Positions 20,977 through 31,862 of a stretch of 64,000 nt of DNA are shown here, piece by piece. The number at the start of each line of letters is the position of its first letter. Position 1 is the first letter of the stretch. Location of the stretch: positions 54,346,512 through 54,410,511 of the forward strand of contig CM042157.1 in the NCBI GenBank assembly GCA_023376005.1, in the 5' to 3' direction. A model generated the notes under the pieces. The model did no database searches, had not been told where the DNA came from, and saw nothing but the letters and a program-made list of their open reading frames with translations. This stretch comes from Doryteuthis pealeii (Eukaryota; Mollusca; Cephalopoda; Myopsida; Loliginidae). The translations under genes were made by a program, and so were the position numbers.

Positions 20977-21593
20977 TTAGGTTGTTCAGAAAATACTGTC
21001 TGATTTTAGTATAAACTGTTTAAATTCTGTTCTAATATTTTTTAATAGTCATATAGTTATTGTATAAAAACCAATCACATTCCTAATGATTAAAGTGTCC
21101 TCTTTGTTAATTTTCAAATCACTTCTTTCAGAATTTGATTTTGAAGGTTATATGTCCCTAATCATGATCATGAAAAGAGTAATGATGTGCTTGCTTTTTT
21201 TATCTGAGTTAAAGCCTTGTCATAATTTTGCTCTATGCCAATGCTCAGCCACATGTTGCCAGGATGACACTGCAGAAGTTCACTAACTTGGAATTTGAGA
21301 CTTTGTCACATTCACCATATTCTCTTGATCTCTCAACCATTGACTAACATTTTCTCAAGCATCTTGACGATTTTTTTTTTTACCCCAAAATATTCCTTTC
21401 CAAAGGAGAAGTATAAACTGTATTTAAATATTTCTTTAGAGTTTTATTGTACAGGTATAAATAATGGTAATTGATAGCAGAAATGCATAGATGTTCAGGG
21501 ATCATATTTTGACTGATTAAAACCATGTTTAAATAATTAATTCTGGAATATAGATTTATTCTAATATCAGACATTATTTTCCAAACTACCTAA
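20977..21593 (+). mobile_element. Internally deleted mariner element
   Basis: TIRs TTAGGTTGTTCAGAAAATAC and (other strand) TTAGGTAGTTTGGAAAATAA, both followed by TGTCTGAT, with TA on each side (20975-20976, 21594-21595). Between them, broken + strand frames read NAQPHVARMTLQKFTNLEFE, a PYSPDLSPTDYH-like block with a stop after its D, and QKCIDVQGSYFD then stop: the C-terminal half of a mariner (DD34D) transposase. The D of the HDNA motif is replaced (YANA). At 617 bp against ~1.3 kb for full mariners, it is internally deleted and dead. Confidence 0.85.
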
Positions 21594-21594
21594 T

Positions 21595-22380
21595 AGATAA
21601 ACTTATTAAAATAACTGCAGTTTACATCAATGAATTGTTGTTGCTACAACTCACAAATGATTGATATCAATTTCTGAGTGAGTAAAAATCAAATAATCCA
21701 GTTTAGTATTATATCCAGAAAGGATAAAGTTTCAAATAAGTAAATCCAACATCGACAAGATGTCCCTTTTCTTGTGGAAGATATTACTTTAAATGGCTTA
21801 TATGAGTTAGGTTTTATATAGTAATTAGATGATTAATTTTTCCCAGAATGCAACATCAATATTTATTAGGAAGCTGTTTATGGCTTATACCAAATAATCT
21901 AACAAGAGCTGACATGAATTAAAACCACCCAACGTTAGTTTATGGAATTTATTTTTGAAGCCAACTGTTGATCTTTTTTGTTATATTTCCATTTCCATCC
22001 TTATGATATCATTGCTTGTATATCGGTCAACAATGCCAATTCTTTATCTAAAAATCAGTTCTTGAAAATATGTATACATGAATATATAGAATAATAGTTT
22101 AAAGCTTAAAAGAATTCAAATATATATATGCTGATTTCACAGTTTTGGTTCTTTTGTTTTAAGATTTTTATTTTAGTAGCAAGTTTCACCTGCCTTGCTC
22201 AGAGAATAAAACTGTAAACCTATTATAGATCAATGTTTTTGTTATTTTTTAATTTTTTGTTATTCTTTTTTGTTAGCAAGCTTATTAATTTTATTCATAA
22301 AAAAGGAAATAAAGATTTTAAAAAGATACTCTTTAGAATTAGCAGACTTTACTAGAACAAAACTACAAGGAAGACATTTC
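21595..22380. other. AT-rich DNA, no gene seen
   Basis: No supported feature. Confidence 0.45.
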
Positions 22381-22384
22381 AATC

Positions 22385-23110
22385 CTAATTTTCATTCCCT
22401 ATTGGAAGATAGGAATCATCATCATCAAGGCATGCTGACAATACAGATTCCCTTGGTTCCCTCTTGCTATCTGTCCCTATCTGCAATCACTCTTCCAGTA
22501 TCTTCACAGAGCTGATGAACATAAGTTTTTGCTGGTTTGTCAATGCTGTGTATCCATAGGAGAAAGTTGCTTATGAGTTCATCCTTACTTCTCCAGCAGT
22601 GCCCAGCATGTTTTATTTATCTTACTTGGATGATTTATGAAATAGAAGGTAAATGGATGTATGACTGCCGTTTTTTGAGGGTATTGCTTCCAGGATTTGG
22701 CATTCAACATCCTTGTGTAGTTCCCATATAGGTCTTTCTCTAGGTGTTTAGTAAAAGTCCAACTGGTGCAACCATACAGTAGTACTGACAGAGCTACAGC
22801 TTGGAAGAATTCCCATTTTATTTTAACTAAGAGATCAGATTTCTATTTGGTCGTTAACCTATCAATAGCAGTCCATGCCTTACCTATGCTTATGTTGACA
22901 TAAATTTCAGTAGATGAGATATTGCTACTGAGAAAAAAATCTAATTTCAGAGGCTTGCCATTTAATGAGGAGATAGCACTGTCTTTATCAAAACACACCA
23001 TCAGGTATATTTGCAAGAATCACTAGATCATCTGAATACTCTGTATTAGTAATAGTTATCTTGAAGAGAACCTCAGATCTTTTTGGCCATCAGCCTTCTC
23101 TTCCTACCAG
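22385..23110 (-). pseudogene. LINE family D, ORF2 3' end (broken)
   Basis: Minus-strand frames, joined across shifts, show DDLVILANIPDGVF (after the polymerase active site), SAISSLNGKPLKLDFFL, GKAWTAIDRLTTKWKSDL, VKIKWEFFQAVALSVLLYGC and KHAGHCWRSKDELISN, then the C-terminal VIADRD...GICIVSMP stop followed by a GAT-rich 3' tail (22418-22432). This is the post-RT region of a non-LTR retrotransposon ORF2. Several frameshifts and stops; 5' truncated. Other fragments: 16135-16430, 35925-36085, 42005-42110 (all -), 54215-54430 (+). Confidence 0.85.
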
Positions 23111-23750
23111 TGAGCTAGATTTGTAATAAGAGAAAATTATTCTAAATAATTGAATATCATAGAAGACCGACCACTCCCTGTAAAGTTCATCTAGTATATT
23201 ATTATCTCTGAAAACTTACATTGCAAAAATATATATGACTGGCTGCAAAATGGTAATTTGGTGCTATTTATTTATTTGTTTTTTTAAGAAATATCAAGAA
23301 TAGTTGTTGAGAGAGATTTTGGTAACCGGTTCTTTACTCTGCCTATGGGTCATATTTCATTTGATAATTTAGAAATAGATAAGAAGAGAAAATAACAATG
23401 AGTAGCAACAATTATATTAAATTGAATTAATAATTAAACTTTTGTTAATAAGATATAATGTAAGGTTATTAGAATAATCTGATTTTAATATGGCGTATCA
23501 GTAATATAATAATATCAAGAGGTCTGGAAAAGCATTCTTTTTGTTGTTAACAATAATTGACTGTTCTATCTTTTCCTTCTTTCTTTTCTATGGGATATCG
23601 TAAGTGATAGAGCAGTGGATATGAACACTTGAGGTTCAGTTGCAGGTTACACAGAAGTAACTGACAGAAATGACAGATAACTAGTCAAAAAGGTCAATTT
23701 TTTACTAACTTTAAGAGTAGAAGCAACATCGTTTTTTACAATATTCTGTG
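23110..23750. other. AT-rich DNA, no gene seen
   Basis: No supported feature. Confidence 0.4.
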
Positions 23751-24045
23751 TGTGTGTGTTTGTATATATATATAGAGAGAGAGGTGGGGGGCATGTTTTA
23801 TTAAAAACACATAGATAAGGTACTTGGCCACTATTTTTTTTTTATTTTTAGTTTAATTTTTTTCTCCCGATCTTACAAGATTTCTTAAGCTTGATTCAAT
23901 TCTAAATAAAAATTATCTGAAATTTTCTAAAGTACTTTCCACGATCATTGGTCATTTTCAAGGGTAGAATCAGGATGTTTGTTATTACTCAAACCCTCTT
24001 AAATTGGCAGGATGTGCTACAGGTTCAATTTTTAAGCAAAGTACA

Positions 24046-24047
24046 GA

Positions 24048-24078
<31 letters not shown>
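24046..24078. repeat. (TA)n microsatellite
   Basis: TA units with one phase break. Confidence 0.95.
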
Positions 24079-24079
<1 letters not shown>

Positions 24080-24080
<1 letters not shown>

Positions 24081-24765
24081 TGCATGTGCATAAAAGTTTA
24101 CAGCACTCTTTTTTGAAAAAATAGGTAGTTGAAAGCTGTTTTTGCTGGAAACTTTTGCACACTCCTTATATATATAGTTATGAAATAATTTTATTTCTTT
24201 GTAGCAGTCTACATTTTTATTCATTCTTAGCTATAAATTCCCACACAGGCTTTAAAAAATGTTTAGTTTTTTTTCATCTTTTTCTTTTACCGAATATCTC
24301 ATTCCATATTCATTGTGTAGTGCAAATCATTCCTATTTTATTTTCCATGTCGTCTGCATGATTTTTTGGCACCCCTCACTTGCCTTTTATTCACCTGCCA
24401 TGCACCCCCATTCCCCATAATCCCATACCACCCACCACCATCACCACCACTATGCACACTCCATTAACAAAACAAAATAATAATAATGACGACAACAAAA
24501 ACAAAGAAAATAGCCACATTGTCTTTTTGTTTGTCTTTCTTTCTATGGGAGATTAAAAAGAAGAGAAATAGGATTTTAAATTTCTATTTACTCGTGTTAT
24601 TTGTTCTCTTGCATACCAGAAATAGTTTTACACATTTTTTAATTTTTTTTTTTTTTGCTTATTCAGTCTATTATCAACTTCTTAATTTTTGTATTTTTTT
24701 TTCAGTATTATGACTGGTATCATCTTTGTTTATCTTGAGATAAACAACGCTAGAAGATACCATAT
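24080..24765. other. T-rich DNA, no gene seen
   Basis: Pyrimidine-rich + strand with ACC-rich patch at 24420-24450. Open frames are Phe/Leu-rich and unsupported. Confidence 0.4.
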
Positions 24766-24768
24766 AAT

Positions 24769-24808
<40 letters not shown>

Positions 24809-24809
24809 G
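24769..24809. repeat. (CA)n(TA)n microsatellite
   Basis: About 16 CA units then TA. Confidence 0.95.
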
Positions 24810-24859
24810 TTAGGATAGCATAGACACATAGTTAATACCTCTTGGTGAATATCAGATGA

Positions 24860-24968
24860 CACTTGGTCTGATGATCACATAGGCAAGAAACTGACAGTCA
24901 CAAAGTTCTGTGTGTATGCTGTCCTAGCTTAGACCGACATATGCTCCATCACCAATATTGAGCCCTTT
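24860..24968 (-). repeat. Dispersed repeat R1, diverged copy
   Basis: Resembles 15945-16110 (ACCAATATTGAGCCCTTTAT and CTTAGACCGACATATGC blocks). Immediately upstream of the Penelope-like fragment. Confidence 0.45.
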
Positions 24969-25029
24969 ATCTCTCTGAATGTTTGAGATGAGGCTTGAAG
25001 ATTAGTATTATCATAATAATAACTTGCAC

Positions 25030-25777
25030 AGAGCAAGGATTCAGTTCATCCATGTATCGTAAGCCTACCTTCACTGGACAGTATCTCAACTTCAATTCCC
25101 ACCATCCATATAATGTAAAGAAAAGTATCGTCCATTGCTTACAACATTGAGCAAAAGCCATCAGCAGTGATGAAGTATACCAGAAGGAAATGGACAGCTT
25201 CAGAGAGACCTTCAATCGTAACAATTATCCTGAGAGCATAACATCGGCTATGAGAAATCTGGATCGCAGGACAGAGGATGATACCCGAAAACTCACCACA
25301 GTCTGTCTGCCCTATGTGAAAGGCTTGGCTGAAAAGATTCAAAAGATATGTAATCCCTATGAGATTAGGACACCATTCAGGAGTGACTCAACTCTTCGTA
25401 AATATCTCGTCCGAGTCAAGCCCTCAACAGAATATAACATGACCAAAAATTGCGTGTATTCCATCCCATGCAGCTGTGGCAAAGAATACAAAGGTGAAAC
25501 ATGCCGCCCACTGAAAGTAAGATTAGAAGAACATCGTAAAGCAGTGGTCCGAGGAGAAATAGAAAAGTCGGATATGGCTGACCATATATGGAATGAAAAG
25601 GGAAACCATCTGCCCTTATGGGATGAAGTTAGAATAATAGATAGAGAAGAACATTGGAAGAGAAGACGCCTCAAAGAATCAGCACATATGATAGGTTGTA
25701 CTGGGCTGTTAAGTAGACCTAGCATAGAAATGAATACAATATGGAAACCCATAATTAAAAAGGCTAGATCAGATTGA
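25030..25777 (+). CDS. Penelope-like element ORF, 3' half: RT tail and GIY-YIG endonuclease
   Basis: Open from ATG 25190 to TGA 25775-25777 (195 aa), and in the same frame upstream to ~25030 through one TGA (25148-25150): ...GFSSSMYRKPTFTGQYLNFN..., the end of a Penelope-type reverse transcriptase. In the 195-aa part: linker (1-80), then a GIY-YIG nuclease with VYSI (89-92), CSC (94-96), YKG (100-102), catalytic Arg in RLEEH (111-115), downstream His (DHI, 131-133) and Glu in KESAH (163). The Cys pair upstream of YKG and RxxEH are typical of Penelope-like elements. 5' truncated; the endonuclease is intact on paper, so the insertion may be fairly young. Flanked downstream by a SINE G copy. Confidence 0.9.
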
Positions 25778-25894
25778 GAAAAAAAAAAAACACAATATGA
25801 GTCTAGGTAAAAAATCATACATAAGTAAATAGGTAGATATTCTAGCCAAATCAAGACATTAGGTTTATAAGTTCCCAAAATTCACACTCAATTG

Positions 25895-26250
25895 TCCAAT
25901 TGGACACATGGCCTAGTGGATAAGGTAGTTAGGTTAAGACAGTTCTAAGTGACAGTTATCTCTAGATACCGAGTTTAATCCTGAGTAGAGGCAGTTAGAA
26001 AAATAATTAACACAACTCCTACTCCAGTTATGGTTAGCGGAATGAGAACAGAATACCCCCGTGGACTAAATAAAGGGTTAGGTTCAAATTTCCGTGATGG
26101 CTCCCGATTACGACAAGAAAGTTCCTGAGTTCCCGAGTCCGACAAGAAATACCTGAAGAAGGCCAGAGGGCATATCGGCCGAAACGTTGTACAAATAACA
26201 ATGAAGATGGGGACAATAGTGCGAATAACGCAGATAATACTGAGCCCTTT
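25895..26250 (+). mobile_element. tRNA-derived SINE family G, longest copy
   Basis: Head TTGGACACATGGCCTAGTGG (A-box TGGCCTAGTGG), B-box-like GAGTTTAATCCTGAG; body ACCCCCGTGGACTAAATAAA, CCGATTACGACAAGAAA; tail ACCTGAAGAAGGCC (26151-26164), 12-nt loop, GGCCGAAACGTTG (26177-26189), then AACAATGAAGATGGGGACAA. The CTGAAGA/GGCC...GGCC/GAAA order mirrors a hammerhead core with stem II. Confidence 0.85.
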
Positions 26251-26328
26251 ATCTATAAATATAGCAAACTGCATTATTAATTATATATATATATGTATAT
26301 ATATTTCTCCAATACTAACAAAGGATTA

Positions 26329-26329
26329 A

Positions 26330-26408
<79 letters not shown>
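26329..26408. repeat. (ATCT)n(TA)n microsatellite
   Basis: Nine ATCT units then ~22 TA units. Confidence 0.95.
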
Positions 26409-26411
<3 letters not shown>

Positions 26412-26787
26412 GATGTTTTTGTTTATGAATGAATAAATAATTTTTGCTCACGTTTGAGTGTTTCAGTTTATATATATATTGGATATATTAATCATCATCA
26501 GGGCAATATTAGAAATTGATGCCATAAAACTCCTTCAAAAAAATGTTATTTCATTTTCCTTATATATCTATATATATAGGACTCTCCATTTATCTCAGTT
26601 AACCTAACAGTTCTGTTCAAGATGTGAACCATTTGACTACCTTACACAGAAGGATTGTTTATAGTGGTAGACGTGACTGTAGGACTGGCCACACTTTTTG
26701 TATCAGTTGATAATAAAAGAATAATACACTGATGTGTTACAGATTTTCCTGAAACACATTCCTCAAGTATTGAATTCAGTTTTTCCT

Positions 26788-26919
26788 TCTTTGAGGTTGG
26801 TTACCTTACTAAAGCTAAAGAGCCCAGTCTGATCTACTATTTACCCTGGGAGGAGAAGAGATGGTACAGGATTTGAAGTGAGAGTTCATTTCTTGAGGAT
26901 GATAACCATTGTGCCATGC

Positions 26920-26922
<3 letters not shown>
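26788..26922 (-). mobile_element. SINE family B, partial
   Basis: GGTTGGTTACCTTACTAAAG, GCCCAGTCTGATCTACTATT and head remnant GATGATAACCATTGTGCCAT. Confidence 0.65.

Positions 26923-26923
<1 letters not shown>

Positions 26924-26968
<45 letters not shown>
26924..26968. repeat. (TA)n microsatellite
   Basis: About 21 TA units. Confidence 0.95.
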
Positions 26969-26970
<2 letters not shown>

Positions 26971-27044
26971 GATAGGAGTTCAAATAAGAAATTTATTTTC
27001 CAAAAAGTGTGCTTGATGCAATTATGTATAAAACCTATAGATAA

Positions 27045-27218
27045 TAGAATTATGGACAATATAATTCTGTTACTCTAAGTTTCATGTATTTTACACAATT
27101 TTCAAATGTAAATGTAAAACATATTGGCTAATCATTAGCCACTGTTTTCAGATTTCTGTCTGAAGGTTGTGTAAGACACATGAAACTTAAAGTAACGGAC
27201 TTCTAGTGTCCATAATTC

Positions 27219-27220
<2 letters not shown>
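27045..27220. mobile_element. TIR MITE, 176 bp
   Basis: Left TAGAATTATGGACA...GTTACTCTAAGTTTCATGT and right arm (reverse complement) TAGAATTATGGACA...GTTACTTTAAGTTTCATGT; arms ~70 bp with partial divergence. Shares the GTTACT-TAAGTTTCATG motif with the TIR element at 52346-52724. Bounded by (TA)n on the right. Confidence 0.75.

Positions 27221-27262
<42 letters not shown>
27221..27262. repeat. (TA)n microsatellite
   Basis: About 20 TA units. Confidence 0.95.
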
Positions 27263-27266
<4 letters not shown>

Positions 27267-27395
27267 GAGAGAGTGAGTTCATAAATTGCTGTCATATGAG
27301 AAACTTAAGTTTTCATTTAATGATATTAAAGATTTTTTTAAATTATTCCTACTCTGAAGATTGGTTTTTAAAAAAATCTAAAACAATCAGTTGAT

Positions 27396-27398
<3 letters not shown>

Positions 27399-27443
<45 letters not shown>

Positions 27444-27455
27444 GTGTGTGTGTGT
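27399..27455. repeat. (GT)n microsatellite
   Basis: GT units with one phase shift at 27441. Confidence 0.95.
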
Positions 27456-27934
27456 TATTTCTTTTCTGAGTTTGCATCTTTCCATCTAATTGTATTTCAA
27501 GTAGCCTTCACATCATAACAAACCTCAAAGCCTTTGTAAAATTTTCTTGTGGCAAAGAAGAAAGACTAAAACTCTCAAGTGTCCAATCTACAGAGAAAAA
27601 TCCAAAGAAGAAAAAGAAATAAGATGTGATTTTTTTTTTTTAGATTTTTAAAAGATTTTTGATGGAAGATGTCATTTTATTTGAAAAAAAAATCCAAGTA
27701 AATTGTGGGTAGTTGCATTACAGTGATTATACCCCCCCCCCCTCATAAGGGATGCATTTCATTTCTAACCTGAAATTCTACTCAAAATGTTCAATTTGAA
27801 TCTTTGCTTTGACTTTAGGGTCTTGTTGTTTCATATTTATATAATATTCACCAATTCTAAATTACTTGACAACATCCATGCAGAAGATTGCTGCTCACAG
27901 ACTCTTTTAGCCTTTTTTGTAGAATAGATTAATG

Positions 27935-28310
27935 TTAGGTTGATGCAAAAATAATTGGAGTTTTTAACTGTCAACTTTTAACACAGTATATCTCAGCTTA
28001 GAATAAACATATTAATCAAAATTAAAATGATTATAATATTCACATTGTTGCCAACAATAAACAAGTTTATTTTCAATTAATAGTGTAGAATTCTGAAATC
28101 TTTGAACTGATGACTTCTTTGAATGAGGTTTTGATTTGCTTCTTGATTGTTGAAGTCAAGGAGTTTTGTTGACCAATTCTTTCAATTTCTGCAGTGTCAT
28201 TTGCAAAACAAAAATTGATCCTCTGATGTTGTAAAAAAAACATTACAGTTCACTTGCCATCCACCAAACAATGACTGTAACATTCTTTTCATGTTGCTTT
28301 TATTTGAGTT
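27935..28310 (-). mobile_element. Possible mariner remnant, single TIR
   Basis: 27935-27966 reads TTAGGTTGATGCAAAAATAA then TTGGAGTTTTT, very close to the known mariner TIR type (TTAGGTTGGTGCAAAAGTAA). A minus-strand frame near 28230-28300 contains VTVIVWW, reminiscent of the mariner V-x-VWW block, with stops. No matching second TIR found. Confidence 0.5.
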
Positions 28311-28311
28311 G

Positions 28312-28910
28312 CCCTGTTGGTGGGGCTTAGAATATACTGACTGTATCCCCTCCCCATAAAAAAATGTCCTGAGCATGACCATCAACTGCATCTGATGGTA
28401 AGGCTCCAGTTCTGGAAATCTGAAAACTGTGATTACTCCTTCATTGCCATTACTACCAGGTCCATTCTGACCCAGAGTGGTAGTAGTCCCATCAATATGT
28501 TAAATAAATCTGTTAAAAAATTATTTGTATTCAATAAAAATACTTGATGCCATATAACAGTAAATTATTAGGAATATTTACTTGAAGTTATAATTGTTTA
28601 CTTAGGATTATTATTAGTTACTTGAAACCCTATAACAGTGTGCAAACAAATGACTCATTGAATAAAAAATAATGACTTGAAACCATATAATTATTAGTAT
28701 TAGATAGGGACACTTGAAATCATACAACTATGTGCAAATTATTTGTATTAGATTGGAATACTTGATATCATATTACTATATACAAAAAAATCTTAAGAAA
28801 CAATTTCACAAAAAATATAGATATGAATGCAGAATGAATGCTATCTACTGACCTCTAGGCATAAAATAACTCTGAATGAGTTGAAATACCATTAAAATCA
28901 ATCATAAGTA
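28312..28910 (+). mobile_element. Family C retroposon, near-complete copy
   Basis: From TTGGTGGGGCTTAGAATATA and CTGACTGTATCCCCTCCCC through GGCTCCAGTTCTGG, ATTGCCATTACTACCAGGTC, ~5 diverged 46-bp units (28540-28770), to GAAATACCATTAAAATCAATC. No ORF. Confidence 0.85.
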
Positions 28911-28959
28911 AGTTTCATTTTATTGTTTGTTCATGGAGAGATATAATTTTTTTTAAGTT

Positions 28960-29165
28960 TCATATTAACATTAGATAGGAATACTTAAAAGCATATAATT
29001 ATACACACATTATTTGTATTAGATAGGAATATAAATGTGTGCAAAAACACTTGAGAAATAACTGCACAAAAATTATAAATATGAATATACAATGAACACA
29101 ATTCCCTAACCTCTTGGCATAAAATAACCCTAGACAGGTTGACATATGGTTAAAATCAATTAATT
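28960..29165 (+). mobile_element. Family C retroposon, 5'-truncated copy
   Basis: Two 46-bp-type units then CAATTCCCTAACCTCTTGGC and AACCCTAGACAGGTTGACAT. Lies head-to-tail after the 28312 copy. Confidence 0.8.
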
Positions 29166-30195
29166 TGTTTTTGGGAAGTGTATTGGTGCTTCACCTCAGT
29201 CCAGTTACAGCATGCAAAACTGTCACTTGTTATATACATTTTTTAAATCCCAATGCTATCAAGAAATGGACCTGGCAAAGTGCAGATGCATAACAGTGAA
29301 TATATTGATATTCATGCAGCTTGTTTCACTCAACCATTTGTTGAACCTTTTGGATTTTCCAGCTTGGTGCAAATGCCAAATTGTTGAATGGTTAATGGTT
29401 AGCTTTTCTACAACCTCAAGTTTTTTGATTCTGTCGTAATTTAGTTCTTGATTTTGAAGAAACCAGAAGTATCAGTTCCACCATTGTGTAAGGAAAATAG
29501 AAAGTACCATTCCACTATTGTTATTTGGCAACAAAATGATGGTAGGAGACTCTCTCTCTCTCAGGAGGTAAAATCTGACTGGAGTCTTGTATTGAATTTA
29601 TTACAGTTACCCTCCCAAGCACTTGTGACAGATTAGATAATGACCCTCAGTTGGTTCTTATCAATCATAAAAAGAAGTCCATGACCCTCCTCATCTTCAA
29701 TCTGACCCTGAGATTGAACTCATGACCATCAGGTAAATAGATACACTTTAAAGAATGCTTATGTCCACTGGACTATTTTCCTGTATCAAATAGTGTATAA
29801 AAAGGTATATATATACTGGTTCATTGGAAGAGATGAGTGGTATCTTAAGGTCAAATTAGCTAGGAAGGATTATCTGATAGATGATATTCTTTTATCATAG
29901 GCAATGGATTGAATGAAAAATATATAAACCATAACTTATGGCTGCAATAAATATTGAACTATGTTTTTGTGAGGACTTATAGGTTAATAAATGTCATCAA
30001 GAGGATAATGATATGTTCCTCCTTTACCAATGAACATTGTTCATATTATAAATGCAAACTGAACACTGTCGTTTATTTTAAGTTTTCATTTTTGGGTGAT
30101 TATAAAAAAAGTAAAAACTTTAGTTCCTGGTAATGACATTTTCAACTTGATGTTTACTTTAGAATATACTTTCAATTAAAAAGATGAAGATTTAG
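29165..30195. other. Unassigned DNA, no gene seen
   Basis: Two small open frames (29212-29439 and 29448-29636, +) have no start context, domain or splice support. Confidence 0.4.
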
Positions 30196-30197
30196 TT

Positions 30198-30570
30198 TAA
30201 CCCTTTTGCTGCTTTGTATTTGGCATCAGATTTAATCGTTTCAATGCACTTTTGACCATAAAATTAAAAAAAAAACTTTCTTTAAATCTTATATTAGTTA
30301 AAATGTATAACACAGCAGTGACCTCAATTTCAATTGAAGTGACTATCGAAATATGCCAAAAAATGTATATCTTATATATATAATTTATCATTCACTGATA
30401 CTTTTAAAAAACGACTGTTTTACTAAAGTTTTAGAAGCAATAAAGTATTTATCTATTTAATTTTAAGGTCATGGTATATCAAACAAGAGGCAATTCCAAA
30501 AGGTATATCGCATAAGAACCACTATAGTTGTATTTCATCCTCTCATCCATTAGGTATAGTTGGATGACTT
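30198..30570 (+). repeat. Dispersed repeat R2, second copy
   Basis: Aligns with 18112-18180 plus 18655-18890; lacks the SINE present there. Confidence 0.6.
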
Positions 30571-30589
30571 GAGTTGATCTTTGCACTAA

Positions 30590-30695
30590 AAGTTTATTGT
30601 CATAGCTAGAAACACTCATTTTTTTAAGAGGGGTTGGTTACCTCCTTGCAGTGGATATTCAGCATTTTCTAAGTCCTGCTGACAGAGCAGTCTCT
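30590..30695 (-). mobile_element. Family C 5' fragment
   Basis: Reverse complement of the family C start region: GCATTTTCTAAGTCCTGCTG and TTGTCATAGCTAGAAACACT match 43000-43060. Confidence 0.6.
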
Positions 30696-31111
30696 TTTTA
30701 GAGCCTAATTATTATTTAGTAGATTTCTTTAGATTTAAAAAATATTATTAATGTTGTCAAAAGCTTTTTAGCAATTTACCTTTGAAGTATGAGAGACAAA
30801 AAAAAAACAATGCAAAACTGAACTGTTAAAACTTTGTTTGTCTACATGCTGTTTTAAAAGAAATTCTCAAATGTTAAGCATTCTTTTTGAAAAGGCAATT
30901 CTTCTGCCTTTGTTCTTTGCATTATCAATATGATCATCGAATCTGATATCAATTCCCACATGGGTAGCATTGATTTTGTTTCACTATTCTTTAAATCATA
31001 TATGCACCTTTTCTCTTCTCCCCCCCCCCACACACAATCCATTCTCTGTCTCTTGATCTTTTTCCTTTTCCTTTCCTCTTCTTTTAATATCTTTTTATTT
31101 ATTTCCTTAAG

Positions 31112-31248
31112 ACAATGTGAAAACAAATTTGTCCCTGGCTGGTTCCGATTCCATCCTGTTTGTCTCGAAGTCTGCAAGTTTTCTGTTGACATGCTAGACC
31201 TCAAACTGGAAAGAATGCTAACTGAATTACTTTGGTGTTGGGGTGGGG
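31112..31248 (+). other. Weak exon candidate
   Basis: A 137-nt block of higher GC follows a long pyrimidine tract and TTCCTTAAG (acceptor-like) and ends at GGG|GTGAGT (donor-like). The frame is open throughout (begins QCENKFVPGWFRFHP), but I recognise no domain and the AAG acceptor is not ideal. Could be an untranslated or non-coding exon, or nothing. Confidence 0.25.
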
Positions 31249-31426
31249 GTGAGTCTGCACTCGATGATAGATTGGAATGTTCTCTACATTGATGGGTTTT
31301 CTTTCACTCCGTTCAATGTACATGGTTTTATATTTGGGGGAGGGGGACTTGTTCTTTTTTTTTCACTGAAAGATAACTACACAAGACATTTCACAGTGCA
31401 TCTATTCATTATAATACACATTATGT

Positions 31427-31428
<2 letters not shown>

Positions 31429-31466
<38 letters not shown>
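31429..31466. repeat. (TA)n microsatellite
   Basis: About 18 TA units. Confidence 0.95.
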
Positions 31467-31468
<2 letters not shown>

Positions 31469-31499
31469 GGGGTATGAATGGACAGGTAAATTAATTATC

Positions 31500-31824
31500 A
31501 TAAATGGTGGTTGTAGTATCAGTAAGAAATGAATGAAAAGAAGAAGAAAAATGAGAAAGAAGAATATATAAGGAATTGATGATGATAATCATAAGAAGAA
31601 AGATTTTCCCTTTTTTTTTAAGGAAGAAAGAAGAATGGAAAATTCTGTAGTTTTGCCATAACCAATAATTTTATGAAGAAATAGAAAATTGAGGAAAATC
31701 GACAAATTAGAAAAGAGAGAAGTAAAAGATTAAGATAATAGTGATCAGCTAGAATAAATGAACATAATGAAGAACTAAATGACCAAAAAAAAAACACAAC
31801 AAAAAAAGAAATTATTATGAAATG

Positions 31825-31862
<38 letters not shown>

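Noticed and set aside
25357..25878. 173-aa minus-strand frame
   Set aside because: Antisense shadow of the Penelope-like GIY-YIG ORF, which has recognisable motifs.
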